64,000 nucleotides of DNA from Chitinophaga pinensis (GCA_902167325.1 LR632930.1:5456001-5520000); one strand, 5' to 3'; numbered from the stretch's first letter, positions 8,667-17,087 are shown. The notes: a model not told the origin generated them from the sequence alone. Made by a program: numbers and translations.

Positions 8667-10467
8667 GTCCACATCCCTTTCATCACAAACCCATCCGAGT
8701 CAGTTGCGGGCTACCGAACAATTTCTGGCCCCTAAAACAAAGGATACCCGTCATCATACCGGCTACGACATTTATCCCTGTTTCAGTGCGGAAGGCCCTG
8801 TATTCTCCGGCTTCGACTCACTTCTCAACCGGATCCTCCAATACCGAAGCGATATTATCATTGACGGATATGCAGGCGTTCAATGGGAAGCCTTCATCGG
8901 GCAACTCAAACACCACCTGGCGCAGCAAAATATTCCCGCCAGTTTCGTGGATGTAAATACGGCCCTGCTCCCTCCCGCCGACCGCGATGCCCTCCTTGCA
9001 TCCAGTATCGGGAACGAGGATCCGCTGTTTGGAAAAGCATTTACCGGCATCCTGTCTGATTTCTTTTCCCCGGAAAAGCTCCGGGCGTTACAACCCGCCA
9101 GGGATACCCTCAACTTCATTTACGGATGCGGCGCTGCATTATCCAGCTGGGAAGGCGCGCTCCTGTATATTGACCTTCCTAAAAACGAAATACAATTCCG
9201 ATCACGCGCCGGTAAGGTGTGCAACCTCGGTCATACTACCCCCTCCGGTAATGCACGCCTCCAATACAAACAGTTTTACTTTGCAGACTGGCCGGTACTC
9301 AACCGGCATAAAAAAGACATCCTGCAGCGGGTAGACCTGATCATTGACGAACAGCGGCCCGATGAGATTACCTGGTGCGAGGGGGACACGCTGCGCAGCA
9401 CTCTGTTAACCATGTCAAAAAACATGTTCCGTGCAAGGCCATGGTTTGAACCCGGAGTATGGGGCGGCCACTGGATCAGGGAAAACATTGCGGAACTAAA
9501 CCCCAATGTCGTGAATTATGCATGGTCGTTTGAACTGATTGCTCCGGAAAACGGGGTGCTCCTTGAACATGAAGGCCTGCTGCTGGAAGTATCGCTCGAC
9601 ACCATGCTCATGCTGGACAACAATGCCGTGCTGGGCAAAGCAGCAAAGCGATTTGGTACCAGCTTCCCCATCCGGTTCGATTTCCTCGATACCTTTAACG
9701 GCGGGAACCTTTCCATACAATGCCATCCCAGCGTGCCTTACACCCTGCAGCATTTCGGTGAGCCTTTCACACAGGATGAAACCTATTACATCCTCGACAG
9801 TAAGCCCGGCGCAGAAGTGTACCTCGGTTTCCAGGAAAACATCGATGCTGTGGAATTCAGGCAGGTATTGGAGGAAAGTGCGATAAACAATACACCTGTA
9901 GACATTGAAAAGTATGTACAGGTTTTCCCTTCCCGTAAACACGAGCTGTTCCTCATCCCCAACGGTACGGTTCACAGTTCCGGCAAAAACAATCTGGTAC
10001 TGGAGATCAGTGCCACACCTTACATTTTTACATTCAAGATGTACGACTGGCTGCGTACAGACCTAAACGGCAAGCCCCGTACCCTGAACATTGCCCGCGC
10101 ATTCGATAATCTTACATTCAGCCGGAATGGTGCCGCAGTGCAGGATACCCTGATCTCCGTTCCAGTTACCATCGCACATGGGGCCGACTGGCGCCTGCTG
10201 AACCTGCCTACGCATCCTGAACATTTCTATCGTATCGAGCGGGTGGAACTCAACAGCCGTGTTACACTTGATACCCACGGCCACTGTCACATTCTCAGTC
10301 TTGTTGAGGGCAGCCGCATCCGGGTTATTACGAACGATCTGGAACAAACCGTGCATTACGCCGAAACTTTTATTATCCCTGCTGCCGCCAGCCAGTATAC
10401 CCTTATCAACGAAGGAGAAGGGGAAGCGAAGGTGGTGAGATCTTTTGTAAAAGACGACTGCTGCTAA
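8665..10467 (+). CDS. Class I mannose-6-phosphate isomerase-like protein with N-terminal kinase-like domain
   Basis: The C-terminal part (about 250-600) is a type I phosphomannose isomerase, a zinc cupin enzyme interconverting mannose 6-phosphate and fructose 6-phosphate. Visible probable zinc ligands are Gln352 and His354 (in 'IQCHPS'), Glu372 ('QDETYY') and His437 ('PNGTVHSSG'). At 600 residues it is far longer than the usual 300-400. The first 240 residues resemble a nucleoside/sugar kinase-like fold ('DIIIDGYAGVQWEAFI', later 'LNFIYGCGAALSSW'), but the P-loop Gly-Lys-Ser/Thr is absent, so this part is probably non-catalytic. With the GntR regulator and SusC/SusD next door, it likely feeds mannose from the imported glycan into glycolysis. 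The isomerase call is firm; the N-terminal domain call is tentative. Confidence 0.85.
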   Translation: MSTSLSSQTHPSQLRATEQFLAPKTKDTRHHTGYDIYPCFSAEGPVFSGFDSLLNRILQYRSDIIIDGYAGVQWEAFIGQLKHHLAQQNIPASFVDVNTALLPPADRDALLASSIGNEDPLFGKAFTGILSDFFSPEKLRALQPARDTLNFIYGCGAALSSWEGALLYIDLPKNEIQFRSRAGKVCNLGHTTPSGNARLQYKQFYFADWPVLNRHKKDILQRVDLIIDEQRPDEITWCEGDTLRSTLLTMSKNMFRARPWFEPGVWGGHWIRENIAELNPNVVNYAWSFELIAPENGVLLEHEGLLLEVSLDTMLMLDNNAVLGKAAKRFGTSFPIRFDFLDTFNGGNLSIQCHPSVPYTLQHFGEPFTQDETYYILDSKPGAEVYLGFQENIDAVEFRQVLEESAINNTPVDIEKYVQVFPSRKHELFLIPNGTVHSSGKNNLVLEISATPYIFTFKMYDWLRTDLNGKPRTLNIARAFDNLTFSRNGAAVQDTLISVPVTIAHGADWRLLNLPTHPEHFYRIERVELNSRVTLDTHGHCHILSLVEGSRIRVITNDLEQTVHYAETFIIPAAASQYTLINEGEGEAKVVRSFVKDDCC

Positions 10468-10523
10468 ACCGCATGCATACTCTCCGGACGCCATTCGGAA
10501 TAAGCAACCCTGCATTGAATTAT

Positions 10524-10570
10524 CCAGTAAAAACAAAAGCTTCCCTTGAGGAGGCTTTTGTTTTTACTGG
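10524..10570. terminator. Strong bidirectional terminator hairpin
   Basis: A perfect 17-bp stem, CCAGTAAAAACAAAAGC (10524-10540) with GCTTTTGTTTTTACTGG (10554-10570), encloses a 13-base loop. The A/T tracts inside the stem make it work in both directions. It ends the isomerase transcript and faces the convergent methyltransferase gene. A second perfect hairpin, CCTGTTTT/AAAACAGG (10574-10592, 3-base loop), follows directly. Confidence 0.8.
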
Positions 10571-10668
10571 TATCCTGTTTTCATAAAACAGGTCATCTGC
10601 CAAACGTGATATCAATCATGCGCAGCTGGGGCTTTTACTATTGATCTCTCTTGTCATCCTCATTCGCA

Positions 10669-11484
10669 CTATCTGCGTAAAACTGTCACTTTCAAAAAAG
10701 TTGCAGGGATCAGGGTGGCCGAATCTTTGCCACTTTTATTCTGACTTTCAAACAGGGTCTCCAGTTCCTGCTGCAACGCTTCTGCCTTGCCATCCTTCTC
10801 GGCAGCTTCAAATGCGTTCATGGTAGGCCCGTAAAACTTCCGGAAACGGTCTACAAATTCGGCCGGCGTACAGTTAAGCGCAAAGTTGAATGTTTCCTTT
10901 TCAAAGGAGATATCTTCCTTCGGGATACCGGCATTACCGAATCTTTCGATCACATGACTGTCTACCCCCCAAAGCATTGGACTGATAAAACCTTCTGGTG
11001 GCGGGGGCGTATAAGCTGAACTGATCTTCAGTATCTGTGCAACCAGTGTGGGGTCTCCGGGTATCCAGTTCCCCATAACGATCCTGCCGCCTGGTTTGGT
11101 AACACGAACCAGCTCACTGGCTACCTCCATCGGTTTGGGAGCAAACATGGCCCCGAAAATGCTGACGGAGAGATCGAATGTTTCGTCCTGCAGGTCTTTC
11201 AAATCAATCGCATCACCTTCCTGAAAGGTGCAGTTAGGGAGATTTTCTGCTGCCGCACGCTGCTGACCTGCAGCCACCAGGTTACTTGCGATATCCACAC
11301 CCAGTACATCTGCACCAAGTCTGGCCGAAGGAATGGCTGTGGTACCATCGCCACATCCGAGGTCCAATACTTTCATTCCATTGGCAATACCGAGTTTGGA
11401 AACCAACGCTGCACCGCTTTCACGCATGCTTTCCGCCAGTTTAGTAAAGTCGCCTTTTTCCCAGAGCGCTTTGTTTGGATTCAT
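10669..11484 (-). CDS. Class I SAM-dependent methyltransferase
   Basis: This is a 271-residue Rossmann-fold methyltransferase of the UbiE/Methyltransf_25 type. Motif I is 'VLDLGCGDGTT' near residue 40, an acidic residue ends strand beta2 ('GADVLGVDIASN'), and a 'PGGRIVMGNW' motif lies at strand 5. The substrate is unknown. Related Bacteroidota genes are small-molecule methyltransferases, but nothing here identifies the acceptor. It is monocistronic and convergent with the isomerase gene. The start is an ATG directly before the conserved N-terminal helix. Confidence 0.85.
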   Translation of the reverse strand: MNPNKALWEKGDFTKLAESMRESGAALVSKLGIANGMKVLDLGCGDGTTAIPSARLGADVLGVDIASNLVAAGQQRAAAENLPNCTFQEGDAIDLKDLQDETFDLSVSIFGAMFAPKPMEVASELVRVTKPGGRIVMGNWIPGDPTLVAQILKISSAYTPPPPEGFISPMLWGVDSHVIERFGNAGIPKEDISFEKETFNFALNCTPAEFVDRFRKFYGPTMNAFEAAEKDGKAEALQQELETLFESQNKSGKDSATLIPATFLKVTVLRR

Positions 11485-11943
11485 AATAGTTGAGTTTTAA
11501 CATGAATTAATACCTAAAGCCGCCATAGGCGCATATTCAGGATTTTTTGGGGTTATCCGGGGCATACCGGCTGCAGGGAGATTGCAGGAGGTGCTTTACC
11601 GGGAAAAATATTGGAGCACTGATTACCCTGCAATGTTAGTAAATCCCGGAATTGTTGAAAAGAATGATCAGTCAATTGGTTGACTTTTAAGGCCAGGCGG
11701 CGGTTTTTCCCATAAATCCGTAATAGCAAATTATACCGTCAGGCACTCAACTGCGGATACACTGCAGCTCCCCCGAAATACCGCACCTCCCGCTACGGTT
11801 TCACGATATACCGTCATTAAACGGAAGCACAGTTCTCATACAGCGTTGATTATCAAACAGGATACTTATGGCTCACCGCTTGTAAAACTGGTATGCACAT
11901 ACTCAAACAACTGTTGTTTTCAACACTTTTTAATAATCATCGT
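11485..11943. other. Gene-free 459-bp divergent intergenic region
   Basis: This holds the divergent promoters of the methyltransferase and the hydrolase. No ORF of note was seen. One feature stands out: AGTCAA (11670-11675) and TTGACT (11680-11685) form a perfect 6-bp inverted repeat around TTGG. It resembles a TetR-type operator, but no TetR gene is in the window. Confidence 0.4.
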
Positions 11944-12720
11944 ATGACTGTAATTAAAAAAATTGTGGCTGCTACTGCTTTAACAGCAGCCTTCTCAGTG
12001 CCAGGTGCTGCCAGCGCGCAATCGGCCAACACACTTAAGGGCGTTAAGAACATTGTAATGGTACATGGAGCCTTTGCAGACGGCTCCAGCTGGTCGAAAG
12101 TTATTCCCCGCCTGCAGGCCGGCGGGTTGAACGTTATCGCCGTTCAAAACCCGCTCATATCGCTGGAAGAAGATGTGGCCGCTGCTAAAAGAGCCATCGC
12201 CCTGCTCGAGGGACCCGTACTGCTTGTAGGGCATTCCTATGGAGGCATCGTGATCTCAGAAGCCGGTAACGATCCTAAAGTAGCAGGACTGGTTTATGTC
12301 TGCGCACTGATCCCGAACGAAGGGCAATCGGTTCAGGATGTGGTATCCGCCTTCCCTCCTGCGCCCGGAAGTGCGGAGTTCAGGCAGGATGCTTCCGGCT
12401 TCCTCCGTCTTTCAGAAAAGGGTATCCATTTACATTTTGCTCAGGACCTTCCTGCCGCGGAAAGGAATGTAATGGTGTCTACGCAAACACCATGGGCTGC
12501 ACAGGCTACAATCACCAAAGTCGCCTCGCCTGCCTGGAAAACGAAACCTTCTTGGTGCATCATTGGCACGGAAGACCATATGGTTCCCCCCCAATTGGCA
12601 AGGGCTGAAGCGAAGATGATTAAAGCGAAAACCATTGAGCTTCCATCCAGCCATGTACCCATGATCTCCAGGCCGGATAAGGTAGCGGAAGTCATCCTAA
12701 AGGCAGCGAAGGAATTATAG
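11944..12720 (+). CDS. Exported alpha/beta hydrolase
   Basis: This 258-residue alpha/beta hydrolase has an N-terminal signal peptide ending near 'GAASAQ'. Its oxyanion-hole motif is 'VMVHGAFADGSSW' and its nucleophile elbow is 'GHSYGGIV'. The late 'TEDHMVPP' acid and 'SSHVPMIS' histidine complete a catalytic triad. The family contains esterases and EstC/hydroxynitrile lyase-like enzymes that commonly appear beside NmrA-type reductases in stress-related gene sets. I place the start at 11944 because it gives a clean signal peptide; an upstream in-frame ATG at 11893 adds 17 residues. The substrate is unknown. A terminator follows. Confidence 0.85.
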   Translation: MTVIKKIVAATALTAAFSVPGAASAQSANTLKGVKNIVMVHGAFADGSSWSKVIPRLQAGGLNVIAVQNPLISLEEDVAAAKRAIALLEGPVLLVGHSYGGIVISEAGNDPKVAGLVYVCALIPNEGQSVQDVVSAFPPAPGSAEFRQDASGFLRLSEKGIHLHFAQDLPAAERNVMVSTQTPWAAQATITKVASPAWKTKPSWCIIGTEDHMVPPQLARAEAKMIKAKTIELPSSHVPMISRPDKVAEVILKAAKEL

Positions 12721-12744
12721 CCCTTTCATCCGTGAAAATGCATT

Positions 12745-12775
12745 AAAGCCGGAACCAATATGTTCCGGCTTTTTT
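12745..12775 (+). terminator. Rho-independent terminator after the hydrolase
   Basis: AAGCCGGAAC (12746-12755) pairs perfectly with GTTCCGGCTT (12762-12771), with a 6-base loop and a run of Ts. It is a textbook terminator 25 bp after the hydrolase stop. Confidence 0.85.
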
Positions 12776-12959
12776 GTTCCCGGAGTCCGCTGCTGCCACT
12801 ATATTTCGTTAATACACACCAAAAACAGTGATAGAATTGTTAATGGAAAAACTTAATGCGCTGATTACCCGTTAATTGATGCAATGGCACTTCACTTGCA
12901 AATACTTCGGCACATAGGGATTTTTTTAACCATTGCCTTAGCACAGGCATCATAAAAGT

Positions 12960-13721
12960 ATGAAAATGAAGATAGTAGTCATTGGTGGAAGTGGCCTTAT
13001 AGGCTCAAAAACCGTAGCGTCGCTCCGGCAGCAGGGGCACGAAGTAATTGCCGCATCGCCTGCTTCGGGCATAAATACCATCACCGGAGAGGGGCTGGCG
13101 GAAGCACTGAAGGGAGCTGAGGTGGTGATAGACGTGGCCAATTCACCTTCTTTCGAAGACAAAGCGGTGATGGATTTCTTTGAAACTTCCGGCCGCAACC
13201 TGCTCTCCGCAGAAACAAAAGCTGGTGTCCGGCATCACATTGCGCTTTCCGTAGTAGGAACAGACCGCCTGCAGGATAGCGGCTATTTCCGCGCTAAGGC
13301 CGCTCAGGAAGCCCTCATTAAGCAATCCGGCATTCCTTATTCCATTGTACACTCCACGCAGTTTTTCGAGTTCCTGGGGGGCATTGCGGCATCTTCCGCC
13401 AAAGGGGAGTCCATCCATTTGTCTCCGGCACCGGTTCAACCCATTGCATCCGACGATGTGGCTACTGCTGTTGCGAAAGTGGCAACCGCCGCTCCGGTAA
13501 ATGGTACAGTGGAAATAGCCGGTCCTGAAAAAGTGAGCCTCGCAGCACTGGTTGCCCGTTATCTGAAGGAAGTGAACGACCCGCGTACAGTGGTATCTGA
13601 TGTTTCTGCCCCATACTTCGGAGCTGTACTGAATGATCAGTCGCTGGTACCTGGCGAAGATGCCCATATCGCAGCAACAGGTTTTGAAGCCTGGTTTGCG
13701 GGCAGACCGGTAAGCAGTTAA
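12960..13721 (+). CDS. NmrA/SDR-like NAD(P)-binding protein
   Basis: This is a 253-residue atypical short-chain dehydrogenase of the NmrA/NAD(P)H-azoreductase-like group. The nucleotide-binding motif 'VIGGSGLIGSKTV' is at residues 6-18. There is an 'LSVVGTDRL' strand and a C-terminal region resembling 'VEIAGPEKVSLAAL'. These proteins act as NAD(P)H reductases or redox sensors. The usual SDR YxxxK motif is not evident; 'YFRAKAAQEALIKQSG' provides the lysine region typical of this subgroup. The gene stands alone, with its own 239-bp upstream region. ATG 12966 is an alternative start two codons in. Confidence 0.85.
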   Translation: MKMKIVVIGGSGLIGSKTVASLRQQGHEVIAASPASGINTITGEGLAEALKGAEVVIDVANSPSFEDKAVMDFFETSGRNLLSAETKAGVRHHIALSVVGTDRLQDSGYFRAKAAQEALIKQSGIPYSIVHSTQFFEFLGGIAASSAKGESIHLSPAPVQPIASDDVATAVAKVATAAPVNGTVEIAGPEKVSLAALVARYLKEVNDPRTVVSDVSAPYFGAVLNDQSLVPGEDAHIAATGFEAWFAGRPVSS

Positions 13722-13728
13722 TTTCTTC

Positions 13729-13898
13729 GGCATGCCTGGCGCCGTTTGTAACGAAGATGACGGGTGCCAGCTCGTTGTGGCTGTTGTAAACGGCATGCGC
13801 TTTCCACCCGTTCGCGCATGATTTGAACCCCTAACGCCGGCGCGGCATCCGCGACATTCCGGTCAACAACGCAACGATACACCGGCGCCTGGCATGCC
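13729..13898. repeat. Structured intergenic element with nested inverted repeats
   Basis: GGCATGCCTGGCGCCG (13729-13744) and CGGCGCCTGGCATGCC (13883-13898) are near-perfect inverted repeats (one mismatch) bounding about 170 bp. Inside, GCCGTTTGTAAC (13741-13752) is inverted again at 13783-13794 with two mismatches. No gene is evident within. It may be a small repeat element, a structured RNA or a degraded mobile element. Confidence 0.45.
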
Positions 13899-13961
13899 TG
13901 CATAATTCATCCATTGTTTGCTTCCCTCCTTCCTTTTTTAATCATCAATTACATTCAAACC

Positions 13962-14317
13962 ATGCAAGAGTTTCTCTTGGTGATCCACAGAGATTTCACC
14001 AGCGCTTACCCAACCCCTACCCCCGATCAGATGAAAGAAGCCATCAAGCCCTACCGGAATGGGTGGCAGGTATTGCCGCACAGGACAGGCTGGTAGCCCC
14101 TCCCAAACGCTGGGATATGGACGGCAGGGTAATCCGCCAGGAAAAGAAAACAGAAATGGTACTGAACGGCCCATATGCCGAAGGCAAAGCATCCATCGGC
14201 GGCCTCTTCCTCATTCGTGCCAATGATTACGATGATGCGGTGGAAATTGCGAAGGGCTGCCCCATTATCGAATACGGTGCAATTGTAGAAGTACGTATGG
14301 CAGTTCCCGTAGCCTGA
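13962..14317 (+). pseudogene. YCII-family (DGPF) protein, frameshifted
   Basis: The two halves of a YCII-related protein lie in different frames. Residues 1-33 ('MQEFLLVIHRDF', 'PTPDQMKEAIKPYRN') are read from ATG 13962. The remainder ('WVAGIAAQDRLVAPP', 'VLNGPYAEGKASIGG', 'YDDAVEIAKGCP') is read in the -1 frame from about 14060 to the TGA at 14317. One missing base near 14058-14060, for example AATTGG reduced to AATGG, explains the break. The repaired protein would have 118 residues, the family's normal length. YCII proteins are small alpha/beta-barrel proteins, often linked to ECF sigma factors, though none is adjacent here. It may be a real mutation or a sequencing error. Confidence 0.75.
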
Positions 14318-14324
14318 TAACAGG

Positions 14325-14365
14325 AAGCCCCGGTTTGTTGGACTTACAAGCCGGGGCTTTGTATT
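14325..14365 (+). terminator. Terminator after the YCII gene
   Basis: AAGCCCCGG (14325-14333) pairs with CCGGGGCTT (14351-14359). The loop itself can pair further (TTGT/ACAA), and T-rich sequence follows. Confidence 0.75.
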
Positions 14366-14602
14366 TAAGTTAATATGCTATCGGATCAGCTAATTTTGAT
14401 CCGAATTTCAGGATTTCACAATTCATTCACTATCAATCAATCGTCCTACAATCCTCCATCCAACCTATATCAAACCCCATATTTTACTGGAGATAGTAGG
14501 AGGATGGATGGAGGTTTGCTGAAGATTGGCTGATGGTTGGCAGAAGAGAAGATCACCGAATCCGATACGATATTAACAGACGGTTGATATTCCCCGTAAA
14601 CC
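14366..14602. other. Gene-free region with several inverted repeats
   Basis: No ORF is seen. TCGGATCA (14381-14388) pairs perfectly with TGATCCGA (14397-14404). CCTCCATCC near 14453 is inverted as GGATGGAGG near 14505, with further GGATG repetition between. The composition is repeat-rich, but no mobile-element ends could be defined. Confidence 0.4.
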
Positions 14603-14634
14603 AAAAGGCCGTCTCTCAAATGAGGACGGCCTTT
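14603..14634 (-). terminator. Terminator of the cytochrome b gene
   Basis: AAAGGCCGTC (14604-14613) pairs with GACGGCCTTT (14625-14634), with a CTC/GAG inner stem. Read on the minus strand it ends in TTTT, placing it 23 bp after the cytochrome b stop. Confidence 0.8.
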
Positions 14635-14656
14635 CTGTTGTCATAAGCAGTTAGCG

Positions 14657-15436
14657 CTATAAAAGACTTTTGATATAAAACACGACCGGCATCGAAGCAA
14701 AAGCCAGGGGAATAATGACCGCAAACACCCAGATACCGACAAACTGAATAACCGGCGTGTATCGCCGGTGCGTAAGTCCTGTAGTTTGAAAAGCACTCTG
14801 AAAACCGTGATACATATGATAGGCCACAGCTACCATGGCCACCAGGTACAGTAATACATACCACCACAGGCTAAAGCTTTCCGAAACGATCACATAAAGA
14901 TCCTTTACCCGAACGATCTCCACCTGCTGCTCCATGAATACGGCATATTCAAAATCTGCGGATTCAGGGATGTATACAGCCGATGTCTGCTTACCGGTCA
15001 ACAGATCTGTCCGGTATTCGCGGTAAGTGCCTTCGGTGAATTTGTAGCGGCCCCAGAAATTGGTCATATGGATAACGAGAAACAGGAAGATAATGCTCCC
15101 GAGGAAACCCATATTCAGGGATGCCCAGCTCACACGGGCTTTGGGTGCTACGACATATTTCACCGGCCGCGATTTCCGGTTTTTTAAAGTCAGTATGAGT
15201 GCATAGAATGCATGTATCAGAATCGATACATACAGCACATAACCGATAATTTCCACCGGCAGAAAATTGGTCATGAAATGTGCGTAGATATTAAAGTTAT
15301 AACCATCATCACCGGCAAAAAGTGTGAGATTGCCCCCGAGATGTACGATAAGGAACAAACAGAGAAATAAGCCGGTGGAAGCCATGATGAGCTTTCTCCC
15401 CAGCGAAGAATGCAGCAATTGTTTAACAGGTAACAT
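14657..15436 (-). CDS. sdhC: Succinate dehydrogenase/fumarate reductase cytochrome b subunit (Bacteroidota type)
   Basis: This is the five-helix dihaem cytochrome b that anchors SdhAB in the membrane and passes electrons to quinone. Conserved histidines stand in 'LFLIVHLGGN' (His32), 'SILIHAFYAL', 'LFLVIHMTNFWG' and 'YHMYHGFQSAF'. The ATG at 15436 gives the standard start ('LHSSLGRKLIMASTG'); the longer frame begins only with TTG. At 259 residues it is longer than the usual roughly 225. The excess is an insertion of about 40 polar residues in the loop after 'NFWGRYKF', containing 'EYRTDLLTGKQ'. No sdhA or sdhB is adjacent, which is unusual because the three genes normally form an operon. It could be a second, orphan copy. 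Confidence 0.88.
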   Translation of the reverse strand: MLPVKQLLHSSLGRKLIMASTGLFLCLFLIVHLGGNLTLFAGDDGYNFNIYAHFMTNFLPVEIIGYVLYVSILIHAFYALILTLKNRKSRPVKYVVAPKARVSWASLNMGFLGSIIFLFLVIHMTNFWGRYKFTEGTYREYRTDLLTGKQTSAVYIPESADFEYAVFMEQQVEIVRVKDLYVIVSESFSLWWYVLLYLVAMVAVAYHMYHGFQSAFQTTGLTHRRYTPVIQFVGIWVFAVIIPLAFASMPVVFYIKSLL

Positions 15437-15535
15437 AACAAATAGTATTCTGGCCAAGCAGGCCGCCACCGGCAAACTGATCCCGCTGGCGGCAGCATCC
15501 CTAATGTTTAATTGCTAATGGATCAACTCCGGCTA

Positions 15536-15994
15536 TCAGCCGAATTGCCCTACTTGGTAAGTACCCACGGCAGCCACATCGTGAAATGCGATGTTGAGGC
15601 GGTTCCAGGTATTGATCTGGGTAACCAGGAAAGTGAGGTCTACCAGCTCTTCTTCCGAAAAATGCTCTTTTACCCGCACGTAAATTTCATCCGGAACATG
15701 GCATGCCGTTACCGCTTCGGCCCATGCCAGTGCAGCTCTTTCACGATCGGTAAAGAAAGGCGTTTCGCGCCAGATGCTTACGCTGTATAAGCGTTGCTCA
15801 GTTTCTCCATGCGCACGGGCCTCTTTCGAATGCATATCCAGGCAATAAGCACAGCCGTTGATCTGGGATACCCGGAACTCTACCAGCTCCTGCAGCTTAT
15901 GATCCAGCGGGGATTTCTTCATATATGCACCGCCCTGGAAGAGCGATTTCAGAGCGCCCTGCCCTTTCTCCATTAAATTAACTCGTTGTCCCAT
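15536..15994 (-). CDS. Carboxymuconolactone decarboxylase/AhpD-like protein
   Basis: This 152-residue AhpD-fold protein has the motif 'NGCAYCLDMHSKEAR', a Cys-x-x-Cys-x-x-x-His redox centre. An upstream glutamate in 'ELVEFRVSQ' matches the AhpD proton relay. Proteins of this type are alkylhydroperoxidases or small thiol-dependent enzymes. The typical 'ERAALAWAEAVT' helix follows near residue 85. It lies 99 bp upstream of the cytochrome b gene on the same strand and may be cotranscribed. An alternative ATG at 15973 would shorten it by seven residues. The exact substrate is unknown. Confidence 0.9.
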   Translation of the reverse strand: MGQRVNLMEKGQGALKSLFQGGAYMKKSPLDHKLQELVEFRVSQINGCAYCLDMHSKEARAHGETEQRLYSVSIWRETPFFTDRERAALAWAEAVTACHVPDEIYVRVKEHFSEEELVDLTFLVTQINTWNRLNIAFHDVAAVGTYQVGQFG

Positions 15995-16079
15995 GTGTTA
16001 CATCATTTGATTTGTTACTAATTGAATAATGCCTGACTTCTTCCGGATTGGACATCTGATAGAAAATATTTTTCAGGAT

Positions 16080-17087
16080 TTATACAAGAATATCATGCTG
16101 TGGTATTATTTCCGGGGGCAGATCCGTTTCACCGAGCATCCCGCGCAGGTCGATTTCTATGGCCCTGCAGATCTGGGAAATGGGTACATCGTTGGCACTC
16201 CCTTCGAAAGGGTTCTCCGTACTTTCCCCTACCTGCACCAGCGAAGTGTACATCCAGGAAATAATTACACTGAACGGTACAACCAGCCAGGTCATCTGAC
16301 CGCTCATAAATCCTGCCATATGATCATTCAGTTTATCGAACTCCTGTAACATGCCAAAGGGCAGCAGTAACACGAACATCCGCACAAAAATAGTACTGAT
16401 GATGGCATACTGCCGGGGATAGGGCGTGTCTTTCAGGGATTCGCACTGGCCCTGCAGGTTAATGAACCCGCCGAGCATCCGTTGCAGCTCAATGAACTGT
16501 GCAGGTACAATGGCCTGCGATGCAAATATCGTCCTGATATCCCTGCTTTGCATGGCAATCAATTGCCCGGGCTTATCCCGCGCCCCCGATATTCGTTCCA
16601 ATTCTTCTTCCGGTATAAATTTCAGCATTTCAGACTTAAAATCATGCAACCGTTCCGGAATGGTATAGTAACGCAGATATTCGGCGTTATGTGCCCTCTC
16701 CGTCACTTCCCAAATCCTCTCTTCCCGCATCTGGTAACGGAGGGCTGTGAGCCAGGCAAAATGGCGGTAGATTAACCGCTTTGTCAGTACAGTATCTTCA
16801 AAACAATCGCGGCAAACAATACCCCAGGTTTTACTGGCATTACTGATACCGGTCCATACAGCATGGCCATCCCACGTGCGGCCGTAGGTTTGGGTGTTTT
16901 TAAATCCGACGATGAATGCGGTAGCGGTCCCCAGAAGTGATACTACTGTCCACGGAACCGCCAGCCATTTCAGGCCCAGTACGTGATACAGTATCACGGG
17001 GATTGTACCCAATACAACCAGTGCATAGAGCTTGCGCCTTGTCCATAAGATGAAATCCCGCAGTTTATAAGACTTTCCGATGTGCAT
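16080..17087 (-). CDS. Bestrophin family anion channel (RFP-TM)
   Basis: This 335-residue membrane protein belongs to the bestrophin family, which forms pentameric anion or cation channels. Two hydrophobic segments lie near the N-terminus ('LYALVVLGTIPVILYHVLG', 'VVSLLGTATAFIVGF') and another pair near residues 225-275. The family hallmark 'GESTENPFEGSANDVP' follows near residue 293, with 'ICRAIEIDLRGM' after it. 'KNTQTYGRTWDGHAVW' matches the conserved cytosolic stretch after TM2. A small acidic ORF begins directly upstream and may be cotranscribed. The conducted ion is not predictable. Confidence 0.93.
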   Translation of the reverse strand: MHIGKSYKLRDFILWTRRKLYALVVLGTIPVILYHVLGLKWLAVPWTVVSLLGTATAFIVGFKNTQTYGRTWDGHAVWTGISNASKTWGIVCRDCFEDTVLTKRLIYRHFAWLTALRYQMREERIWEVTERAHNAEYLRYYTIPERLHDFKSEMLKFIPEEELERISGARDKPGQLIAMQSRDIRTIFASQAIVPAQFIELQRMLGGFINLQGQCESLKDTPYPRQYAIISTIFVRMFVLLLPFGMLQEFDKLNDHMAGFMSGQMTWLVVPFSVIISWMYTSLVQVGESTENPFEGSANDVPISQICRAIEIDLRGMLGETDLPPEIIPQHDILV

